Shown piece by piece: positions 57,367-64,000 of a stretch of 64,000 bases of DNA (its first letter is position 1; each line of letters opens with the position of its first letter). Where the stretch lies: the NCBI RefSeq assembly GCF_003063645.1, contig NZ_NESJ01000014.1, positions 1-64,000 of the forward strand, in the 5' to 3' direction. Origin of the DNA: Limnohabitans sp. 2KL-51. GTDB lineage: Bacteria > Pseudomonadota > Gammaproteobacteria > Burkholderiales > Burkholderiaceae_C. The notes beneath the pieces are model-generated. The model worked only from the letters and a program-made list of their open reading frames with translations. It searched no databases and was not told the origin of the DNA. The position numbers and the translations under genes were made by a program.

Positions 57367-58371
57367 ATGCTAGATGATCGTGCCAAGTTATTGCTCAAAG
57401 CCCTGGTGGAACGCTACATTGCGGACGGCCAGCCTGTGGGTTCGCGCACGCTCTCCAAAGCCTCGGGCTTGGATTTGTCACCCGCAACCATTCGCAATGT
57501 GATGTCCGACCTGGAAGAGCTGGGCCTGATCGCCAGCCCCCACACCTCGGCCGGACGCATTCCAACCAGCAGGGGATACCGTTTGTTTGTCGACACCATG
57601 CTGACGGTGCAGCGCGATGGCTTCGAAACCCCTGCGCTCCTGCCAGACCAACCCCAAAAAGTGATTGCCAGTGCGGCCCACTTGCTGTCCAGCCTGTCGC
57701 ATTTTGTGGGTGTGGTCATGACACCGCGCAAGCCGTCGGTGTTCCGGCACATCGAATTTTTGCGATTGTCCGAACGGCGTTTGTTGGTCATCATCGTCTC
57801 GCCCGAGGGCGATGTGCAAAACCGCATCCTGTTCACCGAATCTGACTACTCGCAAAGCCAACTGATCGAGACGTCCAACTTCCTCAACTCCCATTACGCA
57901 GGCATGGCCATCGAGCAGGTACGCAGCCGATTGCAGCAAGAGCTCGTCAGCCTGCAAAGCGAAATCGCCACGCTCATGCAAGCGGCCGTTCAGGTCAGTA
58001 CCGAAGCACTGGCCGATGACCAAAACGAGGTGGTGATCGCCGGCGAGCGCAATTTGTTGTCGGTGAGCGACTTTTCCAGCGACATGGGCCATTTGCGGCG
58101 GGCTTTTGATCTGTTTGAACAAAAAACCCAGCTCATGCGTTTGCTGGACGTCTCCAGCCAAGCGGAAGGCGTGCGCATCTATATTGGCGGCGAAAGCCAG
58201 ATCGTTCCCATGCAAGAACTGTCGGTCGTCAGCTCGCCCTACGAGGTGGATGGACAGATCGTCGGGACCTTGGGCGTGATTGGCCCGACTCGCATGCCCT
58301 ACGACCGCATGATCCAGATCGTCAACATCACCTCTCGCTTGGTCAGCAACGCGCTAAGCCAGTCCAAATAA
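57367..58371 (+). CDS. hrcA: Heat-inducible transcription repressor HrcA
   Basis: 334-residue repressor that represses heat-shock genes by binding CIRCE. N-terminal winged helix ([40 protein letters not shown]) and the three-domain HrcA core are complete. A CIRCE element was not seen in the short gap. It faces nadK in the divergent pair. Confidence 0.95.
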   Translation: MLDDRAKLLLKALVERYIADGQPVGSRTLSKASGLDLSPATIRNVMSDLEELGLIASPHTSAGRIPTSRGYRLFVDTMLTVQRDGFETPALLPDQPQKVIASAAHLLSSLSHFVGVVMTPRKPSVFRHIEFLRLSERRLLVIIVSPEGDVQNRILFTESDYSQSQLIETSNFLNSHYAGMAIEQVRSRLQQELVSLQSEIATLMQAAVQVSTEALADDQNEVVIAGERNLLSVSDFSSDMGHLRRAFDLFEQKTQLMRLLDVSSQAEGVRIYIGGESQIVPMQELSVVSSPYEVDGQIVGTLGVIGPTRMPYDRMIQIVNITSRLVSNALSQSK

Positions 58372-58405
58372 GCCCCTGCGGCCCACTACAATGACGACTT
58401 CGGTG

Positions 58406-58482
58406 GGGGCGTTAGCTCAGTTGGTTAGAGCAGAGGACTCATAATCCTTTGGTCGACAGTTCAAGTCTGTCACGCCCTACCA
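58406..58482 (+). tRNA. tRNA with CAT anticodon (tRNA-Met or lysidine-type tRNA-Ile)
   Basis: 77-base cloverleaf. Acceptor GGGGCGT (58406-58412) pairs with ACGCCCT (58472-58478) with one G-T; the anticodon arm GAGGA-CTCATAA-TCCTT shows CAT; the T arm is GACAG-TTCAAGT-CTGTC; discriminator A and an encoded CCA (58480-58482). A TACAAT box at 58387-58392 may be its -10. The TTGGTCG variable region resembles tRNA-Ile2 more than elongator Met, so its charging identity is open. It directly precedes acquired DNA. Confidence 0.93.
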
Positions 58483-58779
58483 TTTCAATCCTGCGAGTCA
58501 GTCAGCACGGCGTTGGAAAGTGAATTTTTTATCGGGGCCTTCCAAGCCCAGATACGCTGCAGAAACACACGCCTGTCTCAGCTGCAGTGCCTGCGCAATC
58601 ACTCAACGCCAACCATTCACACAGTTTGAACAAACATCTCATAACGTCCTCATGCTGAAATAAACGATGCACTGCCGGGATCATTTTGGCATTCCCCCAA
58701 ATCAGTAGACAAATAATGAAGCCCATCAGTCTGGGTGAAGTGAGCGTTCGAACGGGCACAGCAACAGAAATTTTGCCTG

Positions 58780-58987
58780 ATCAGCACGTATTTTCTGCGA
58801 CCTTGAGGAAGATGGGGGTGGCGTGTAGCGAGAACCGTGTTGCCCCCTTGGTGCGTGCAGCGATGGTCAAATCGGTGCGGTATTCTAGGAGACCCAAGTA
58901 CAAGGCGGGCGAGCTGCGCAAGTGATCCCCAATCAACTGAGTCGTCAATTCAAGAAAATGAACCAAATGATGCTTGAGCTCTCATGA
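58780..58987 (+). pseudogene. IS3-family transposase (OrfB) fragment, frameshifted
   Basis: In one frame TLRKMGVACSENRVAPLVRA followed by SVRYSRRPKYKAGE matches the HTH_21 region of IS3-type OrfB. The frame ends at 58925, and the next part, VIPNQLSRQFKKMNQ (58922-58966), corresponds to the PN-L-RQF-x-PNQ stretch before the DDE domain and stops at 58987. No other transposase parts or terminal repeats are visible. The rest of the gap 58483-59184 shows nothing recognisable apart from the promoter at 59121. Confidence 0.75.
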
Positions 58988-59120
58988 GTTCGAGCGGCAA
59001 AATCAAACTGCGTTAAAAAAGAGTATAAAAGCATGCGATATTGCCATTCAAAAGCGCAGCTTAATGTGAGTAGGCCATAGCTAGGGATTTAACTTGGTGA
59101 GCAGGGATTCAAAAAATTCA

Positions 59121-59149
59121 TTGTCACGTAACAAATTGTTGTTTAAGAT
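59121..59149 (+). promoter_or_regulatory. Promoter of the DUF697 gene
   Basis: -35 TTGTCA (59121-59126) and -10 TAAGAT (59144-59149) with a 17-base spacer. The expected transcription start near 59156 leaves a leader of about 30 bases before the GAGG ribosome site and ATG 59185. Confidence 0.6.
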
Positions 59150-59184
59150 GCAAATTTCCAAAACACCATTTCATGAGGCCTTTT

Positions 59185-59814
59185 ATGAAAAAAATTGATC
59201 CTAAACAAACCGAAGATGGAACGTCGATTGACTCAACTGATCACTCGGCTAACGCTGCTGCTGATCACACAGAAGCCAATGATTCAGTCACATCTTCAAA
59301 CTCGCCCATCGACTCGGAAACCACATTGAAAGCTACCGAAATTTCAGATGCTGAAAGAGTGGTGGCGGCTGATGCGTTAATTCGCAATCATGCCATGGTC
59401 GCTGCTGGAGTTGGTTTCATACCAATGCCTGTTTTAGATGCTATCGCATTAACTGGTATACAAGTGAAGTTGCTCAAGTCATTGGGTGACTTGTATGGCC
59501 AGAATTTTTCCGAAGAATATGTTAAAAAGACAATAGCTTCTTTGATTAATGGTTATCTTCCACTGCAAATGGCCCCTGTATTTGCCAGTGCCATCAAGGT
59601 TGTTCCATTTATTGGACAGGCAGCTGGTGCATTGTCCATGGCCACATTGGGGGCTGGAATAACTTACGGGATTGGTAAAGTATTTGTTCAACATTTTGAA
59701 TCAGGTGGAACCTTCTTGAATTTTGATGCCCAAAAAACCAAAGATTACTTTAAGAGTCAATTTAAGGTTGGTACCAAATTAGCAGTAACACCCAAATCAG
59801 AAGCAATAGTTTGA
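59185..59814 (+). CDS. DUF697-family membrane protein with disordered N-terminus
   Basis: 209 residues. The first 70 are rich in S, T, D and A and look disordered; the rest (about 75-195) is a DUF697-type helical domain: IRNHAMVAAGVGFIPMPVLD, then LKSLGDLYGQNFSEE and APVFASAIKVVPFIGQAAGA with two hydrophobic segments. DUF697 is usually fused or adjacent to a dynamin-like or Era-like GTPase; none is seen here. ATG 59185 has GAGG seven bases upstream, better than the in-frame ATG 59173. Composition is more AT-rich than genes before 58.5 kb. Confidence 0.8.
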   Translation: MKKIDPKQTEDGTSIDSTDHSANAAADHTEANDSVTSSNSPIDSETTLKATEISDAERVVAADALIRNHAMVAAGVGFIPMPVLDAIALTGIQVKLLKSLGDLYGQNFSEEYVKKTIASLINGYLPLQMAPVFASAIKVVPFIGQAAGALSMATLGAGITYGIGKVFVQHFESGGTFLNFDAQKTKDYFKSQFKVGTKLAVTPKSEAIV

Positions 59815-60076
59815 ATTCAAACTCTAATCTCCTAGCAAAGATAAGCCATTACTCAAGATGTTTTTTGGTCCTAACAAGATTTTTGCGTACATGAACAAAC
59901 AACCATGATATGTATAACTTTAAATAGGTACTGGCTTGAAAAAACAAAGACTATAAAGTTTGAATATTTCAATGAGAAAATGACAATAAAATCTAGAAAT
60001 ATAATAAGTAAATGTAGTTTTTATAGTGTGGACTTTTAGGCTTTGTTTGTTTTGGCATGTCTTGGATTAGATTAAA
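59815..60076. other. AT-rich gap before the outer-membrane protein gene
   Basis: 262 bases with no reading frame, RNA or clear terminator recognised. Several TATA-like stretches make promoter prediction unreliable. Confidence 0.5.
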
Positions 60077-61396
60077 ATGAAAAAAAACTACGTCACATTA
60101 ATTTGCTTATACGGTTTTTTAAATGGAACTGTATCATTGGCATCGGAAATATCAGAGTCTGTAAAAAAAGATTCAGTTTTGGCTGAAAATAAAAATCTAA
60201 CACTTGGTCCTTCAAGGGATTTATTTGATGATCAAAAAAATAATGGCTATGTTTATCAAGGAATTCGTTACGTTCCTGCAGTAGCAATAGCTTTTTTTAA
60301 TCAATCTGATCCTTTGCAAGACAATACAAAAATATCAATTAAAGCAAAAACAAATTATGTCAGCTTAAATGCAAGAAGTACAGATCCTAAAGGTGCGCAA
60401 TTACTGGCTGCATTAGAAAAAACTCAATATGAAAGTTTAAATAATGAAGGAGATAATACCAGATATATTATAAGATACTCTTCAGTTAGTCAAATGGATA
60501 AATGGTTGATGCCAATTGTCTTAAGTAGCGCATCCGATTCGCTGTCCAGGTCAAGCTTTTATGTTCAAAGAGAATTAAATTCAAGTAACACTCAAACCAA
60601 CGCACTTTTAGATCAAACACTCAAACGGACCATTGCCAAATTGGGTGCAAACCGTACATATGATAACTCATCGGTTGATTTAGATTTTAAAATTACTGAT
60701 ATGAAAATTAGCGCTATTGCAACTTCTAATGGAGTATCAATGCCTAGTAGATTCAACAATATTAATTATCTAGCAACTGGTAATTTTACTTATAATTTAA
60801 ATGAATTAACTTCTGTTTTTGCTGGAGGTCAGTATCAATATTATACATACGACACCGTTGGTCTAATAGATACTATTAATCCAATTTCAAGAATAACAAG
60901 TATAAGTACAGGAATTAATAGGATATTATCAGAGACCATTGTAATTTCGTCTGATATAGGAATTTCGCAAAAGACATCTAGTCGAATTGACTTGGTTCCA
61001 AATGCTACACACACTACAGGTAGTTTGAGTTCAAATTGGAAGCCAACGAAAAGTACCCGTGCTCAAATCGCTTTATCAAAATCTACGCAAGATGTCAATA
61101 TAAATGGAATATCTAACTTGGCACTTCAAACACTAGAGGTTGATTTAAAAACAAGATTAAACGAAAATACAGCAATAACCATGAATGCATCGCATACCTA
61201 CATTAGTGCTAACGAAGTTACTGGTTATGCTAAAGACACTCAATTGTATGTTGGTTTACTATGGAAGCCAGCTAGGAAAGCAGTCATAAGTTTAGGATAT
61301 TATAAAACTCAACGTAGAACCACTCATGGAGTTAGTTCTCTTGTTCCAGAATTCACCGATAATAAAAGTCTAATTGACTTCAAATACTTTTTATGA
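60077..61396 (+). CDS. Outer-membrane beta-barrel protein
   Basis: 439-residue exported protein. A signal peptide is likely (about 1-23, ending SLAS). The rest alternates polar and hydrophobic residues in strands of 8-12, with tight turns, and ends in FKYFL, an aromatic C-terminus typical of barrels inserted by the Bam complex. The general style resembles outer-membrane proteins found beside exopolysaccharide or PEP-CTERM-type systems, but no named family is certain. It is AT-rich, has no close neighbours upstream and is followed by three more AT-rich genes in the same direction. Confidence 0.75.
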   Translation: MKKNYVTLICLYGFLNGTVSLASEISESVKKDSVLAENKNLTLGPSRDLFDDQKNNGYVYQGIRYVPAVAIAFFNQSDPLQDNTKISIKAKTNYVSLNARSTDPKGAQLLAALEKTQYESLNNEGDNTRYIIRYSSVSQMDKWLMPIVLSSASDSLSRSSFYVQRELNSSNTQTNALLDQTLKRTIAKLGANRTYDNSSVDLDFKITDMKISAIATSNGVSMPSRFNNINYLATGNFTYNLNELTSVFAGGQYQYYTYDTVGLIDTINPISRITSISTGINRILSETIVISSDIGISQKTSSRIDLVPNATHTTGSLSSNWKPTKSTRAQIALSKSTQDVNINGISNLALQTLEVDLKTRLNENTAITMNASHTYISANEVTGYAKDTQLYVGLLWKPARKAVISLGYYKTQRRTTHGVSSLVPEFTDNKSLIDFKYFL

Positions 61397-61493
61397 TGAT
61401 AAATTTTAATATAAAATTATAAATTTTAAATAAATCAATAGGCAAAATATAATATAATATAAAATAAATGCAATCAAGAAAAAAGGGGAAAAA

Positions 61494-61991
61494 GTGAAGA
61501 AGATAATTGTTATAATATTATATATTTTTGTAATTTTTGCTGCAAATAGTGCGGAAAAACAGAATGATAATAAACTTAAGTCATATGAAAAATCCTTAAA
61601 GTCATTTGAATCATCTTTTGACAAAATGGACAGTCAATCAATTCTTATATTAATATCACGAGCTTATGTGTTTGGACAAGGTAATGACCGATTTTGTTCA
61701 CCAGAAATATCTGTAACTAATTTGGGTAATGTCGGAGTCAGAATTATTGCTGTTGCTATTTATTTTAGAAAAAATAATCAAGATATTGGTAGTAGTATTA
61801 CCCGCATTAGTATTGATCCTCGCGATACATCAACTCGAGGATTTTACCAACTTAAATCAATAAATTGTGATGATATAATTGGAGTCGGACGTGTAGATGT
61901 GTGCATTTTGAGAAATGGAAAAGATTGTCATGCAAATGCTGTTTTTGCTGACACTGGGAAAATTCCACTGCACAAATTTGAAAAGAACTAA
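61494..61991 (+). CDS. Small secreted protein with four cysteines, function unknown
   Basis: 165 residues starting at GTG 61494, fixed by a strong AAGGGGA ribosome site. Signal peptide: about 1-20 (IIVIILYIFVIFAANSA). Then a charged helical stretch (about 21-50) and a beta-rich part (about 55-160) with cysteines in DRFCSPE, INCDD, VDVCILR and KDCHAN, which could form two disulfides. The beta pattern with NLGNVGVRIIAVAIYF recalls Ig- or FN3-like secreted domains. No named family is recognised with confidence. Confidence 0.7.
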   Translation: MKKIIVIILYIFVIFAANSAEKQNDNKLKSYEKSLKSFESSFDKMDSQSILILISRAYVFGQGNDRFCSPEISVTNLGNVGVRIIAVAIYFRKNNQDIGSSITRISIDPRDTSTRGFYQLKSINCDDIIGVGRVDVCILRNGKDCHANAVFADTGKIPLHKFEKN

Positions 61992-62005
61992 ACGAATGAC
62001 TGATC

Positions 62006-62188
62006 ATGTTTATTAATGAATTTATAATTCCAATATATTTATATTCAGCTATTGTAGTTGCATTTTTAGGGAGAAAAACAAAGTTAAGATTTTTAAAAAG
62101 TTTGGTGTTGTCACTTATTCTAACGCCGATCATATCTTTGATTATATTGATATTGTTTTTTCCAGCGAAAAATAAAATCGATAAGTAA
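62006..62188 (+). CDS. Two-helix 60-residue membrane peptide
   Basis: Two hydrophobic segments (about 5-20 and 30-53) joined by a basic loop GRKTKLRFLKS, so the loop should face the cytoplasm. The pattern G-x-x-TK-(x)-F-K-S-L-x-L-S-(I/L)-I-L-T-P recurs in small membrane proteins of unknown function. It lies 14 bases after the secreted-protein gene and 23 before the exporter gene, so it is probably part of the same transcript. No strong ribosome site is seen. Confidence 0.6.
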   Translation: MFINEFIIPIYLYSAIVVAFLGRKTKLRFLKSLVLSLILTPIISLIILILFFPAKNKIDK

Positions 62189-62211
62189 TAATATATAGAC
62201 AGGAAAAAGCA

Positions 62212-63876
62212 ATGTTGCTACTCAAGACGATATATGAGAACAATAAAAAAGAAGTAATTCTCTACTTGAAATTTTCTATTGTATCTGCATTAAGTGCTAC
62301 ATATTGTTATTATGTTATAAACAGTATTAGCCCTGAGACTAAAGAGACAGAAAAATCACTGTATTTAACTATTCAATTTACTATAGCTCTAACCATATTT
62401 TGCCTTGCTCAGTTAAAGTCTCTTGAAATATGCGGCCCTATAATAGAGAACAGAGTTCATCTAATTAGAGAGAAACTATTTAATAAATTACAGAAAATAG
62501 AACTACAAGATGTCGAATCAATTGGAACTTCTCGCATTATATCACATATATCAAATGACACTCTGAATATATCTCAAATAGCAACACCACTTGCTTTTGC
62601 TGGGCAATCATTTATATTATCATGCATAGCAGGTGTATATTTATTTTATATATCAACAAGTGCATTTTTACTAACTGCTTTGGTATGTTTTTTGGCTATA
62701 TGGGCATTTCTATCTCATTCCAATCAAGTTAATTCTGCTTTAGAATCAGCTCAACGGCAAGCAAGTGAAATGCAGGAGCATGTGATTTCATTAGTTGATG
62801 GATTCAAAGAACTTAAACTTTCAAAACCGAAAGCAATAGATGCTGTAAATGAAGCAGTCCAATCTTCAGCAGCATCAATTGAATACAAGCTAACAGCACA
62901 CAAGGCGTTATCAAAAGATTTTATATTGTCCCAGTTCGCATTGTATGCTTTACTGGGAACAATGGCCTTTGTAGTACCTCTTATCAATACGACTGGATAC
63001 AAAGATGTCAGTGATAATGTTGCTGCTGTGATGTTTTTAGTTAGTCCACTCTTTGGTATGGTTGCAACTGTACCTCAAATTATTTCCGCTAATCTGTCCG
63101 CAAGTAATTTACAAGAATTTGAAAATTTATTAGATTCACTGGCTAAAGAAAGCAATAACTCAAATACCAAATCAACATCTCATGATAATTTAAAGACCGA
63201 ATCAAATTACACCGACAATGAGCCTCTAACTTTTGATAATTTAACACTCAAAGAAGTTAAATTCGAATATGATAAAACAAGTACGGCATTTAATATTGGT
63301 CCTGTAGATTTGAAAATTAAAAAAGGTGAGGTTATATTTATAACGGGTAACAATGGTGCTGGTAAAACTACATTGATAAAAATTTTAACTGGATTATATG
63401 AGCCAACATCAGGAGAAATATTTTTCAATGACAAGAATGTTTGGCCAGATAATATTTTACATTTTAGAAGCCTTTATGCGGTTGTATTTTCAAATTTCTA
63501 TTTATTTAAAAAATTATATGGTATAAATGAAATGGATCCTGATTGGACAAATTTATGGTTGGATAGACTACAACTTTCAAATAAAGTAAAGTTGACGAAT
63601 GGGAAATTTTCAACTACAAAACTGTCCACTGGTCAACGCAAGCGGTTAGCACTATTTTCAGCATTAGCTGAAAAAAAACCTATTTTAATTTTAGATGAAT
63701 GGGCAGCGGATCAAGATCCAGGGTTCAGACTTTTCTTTTATAGTGAAATTCTACCTTACATTAAAAAAGAAAATATTACCATTATAGCTATAACTCATGA
63801 TGAAACTTACTTTAAATTTGCAGACCGTCGTTTGCATCTTGAATCAGGTGTCATAACCCAGATCAACAAAATATAA
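62212..63876 (+). CDS. Cyclic-peptide-type ABC exporter (SyrD/PvdE/YojI family)
   Basis: 554-residue half-transporter. Membrane domain at about 15-300, ATPase domain at about 340-550 with Walker A GNNGAGKT, the unusual signature LSTGQRKRLAL and Walker B PILILDEWAADQDPGF, the DEWAADQDP form being diagnostic for the cyclic-peptide/microcin J25 exporter family (TIGR01194 type). The start has AGGAAA eight bases upstream. The substrate gene is not apparent in the window; candidates are the secreted or small proteins just upstream, or something past the edge. Strongly AT-rich compared with the host genes. Confidence 0.88.
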   Translation: MLLLKTIYENNKKEVILYLKFSIVSALSATYCYYVINSISPETKETEKSLYLTIQFTIALTIFCLAQLKSLEICGPIIENRVHLIREKLFNKLQKIELQDVESIGTSRIISHISNDTLNISQIATPLAFAGQSFILSCIAGVYLFYISTSAFLLTALVCFLAIWAFLSHSNQVNSALESAQRQASEMQEHVISLVDGFKELKLSKPKAIDAVNEAVQSSAASIEYKLTAHKALSKDFILSQFALYALLGTMAFVVPLINTTGYKDVSDNVAAVMFLVSPLFGMVATVPQIISANLSASNLQEFENLLDSLAKESNNSNTKSTSHDNLKTESNYTDNEPLTFDNLTLKEVKFEYDKTSTAFNIGPVDLKIKKGEVIFITGNNGAGKTTLIKILTGLYEPTSGEIFFNDKNVWPDNILHFRSLYAVVFSNFYLFKKLYGINEMDPDWTNLWLDRLQLSNKVKLTNGKFSTTKLSTGQRKRLALFSALAEKKPILILDEWAADQDPGFRLFFYSEILPYIKKENITIIAITHDETYFKFADRRLHLESGVITQINKI

Positions 63877-63888
63877 GGCGAATGAAAC

Positions 63889-64000
63889 ATGAGACTGATC
63901 AAAAATTACCTAGTTAACTTTATCAAACACCTACAGCGACAATATCTTGCTTGGAGGTCTGACTTATGGTTTGTTGGCTTGTCATTCGTACTTGCATTTG
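63889..64000 (+). CDS. Membrane protein, N-terminal fragment (runs off the window)
   Basis: 37 codons visible from ATG 63889 with AAGGCG upstream (an ATG at 63882 is too close to it). The start is basic/amphipathic (MRLIKNYLVNFIKHLQRQYL) and leads into a hydrophobic segment (LWFVGLSFVLAF), so it is a membrane or exported protein of the same AT-rich operon. Too short to assign. Confidence 0.5.
   Translation, partial: MRLIKNYLVNFIKHLQRQYLAWRSDLWFVGLSFVLAF

Noticed and set aside
58922-58987. Possible C-terminal fragment of the signal-recognition protein Ffh (QF-KM-MM pattern)
   Set aside because: The residues just upstream in the other frame match an IS3 OrfB HTH region, and the PN-L-RQF pattern fits the same transposase better, so it was assigned to the broken transposase.

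Overview
This is a GC-rich stretch of a betaproteobacterial chromosome. Gene content and order (pilQ-aroK, anmK-M23 peptidase-tyrS, rplM-rpsI-erpA, nadK/recN opposite hrcA, paaABCDE) and protein style point to Burkholderiales, most likely Comamonadaceae close to Limnohabitans or Rhodoferax; the genus is an inference. Almost all of positions 1-58,500 is densely packed housekeeping and metabolic DNA. From about 59,000 to the end the sequence turns strongly AT-rich and looks acquired.

Layout. 1-2.2 kb: secretin PilQ and shikimate kinase. 2.3-9 kb: a TetR regulator with its own palindrome, acyl-CoA dehydrogenase, enoyl-CoA hydratase/isomerase and two hotdog thioesterases (acyl-CoA metabolism), then an Atm1-type ABC exporter. 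9.2-13.3 kb: paaABCDE, the phenylacetyl-CoA epoxidase, behind a near-perfect operator. 13.3-24.7 kb: rlmJ, rplM-rpsI, erpA, anmK, a murein peptidase, tyrS, a cation efflux protein, dtd, dbpA, ybeY and phoH. 24.7-27 kb: ruvA and ruvB with a MazEF-type toxin-antitoxin pair placed between them. 27-32.5 kb: a LysR regulator and a general L-amino-acid ABC transporter whose upstream region carries sigma-54 and NtrC-like sites. 32.5-44 kb: pyrC, htpX, an overlapping SDR-folB-folB-ttcA operon, a MidA-type methyltransferase, infA, trxC, cca and GST. 44.5-58.4 kb: peptidase/amidohydrolase genes, an orphan molybdopterin oxidoreductase, slt, 5-FTHF cyclo-ligase, TetR, nadK-recN-rapZ and hrcA.

58.4-64 kb: a tRNA with CAT anticodon is followed by a broken IS3-type transposase fragment and then an AT-rich cluster: a DUF697 membrane protein, an outer-membrane beta-barrel, a small secreted four-cysteine protein, a 60-residue two-helix membrane peptide, a cyclic-peptide-type ABC exporter and the start of another membrane protein that runs off the window. 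This cluster looks like a horizontally acquired envelope or peptide-export locus and is the best candidate for something undescribed.

Other points of interest are a family of long stem-loops (three copies) with a conserved 30-base core and arms that differ between copies yet stay self-complementary, REP-like palindromes, and the toxin-antitoxin promoter that appears to give a leaderless antitoxin message while the toxin stop overlaps the ruvB start. No rRNA, CRISPR array or complete insertion sequence was seen.
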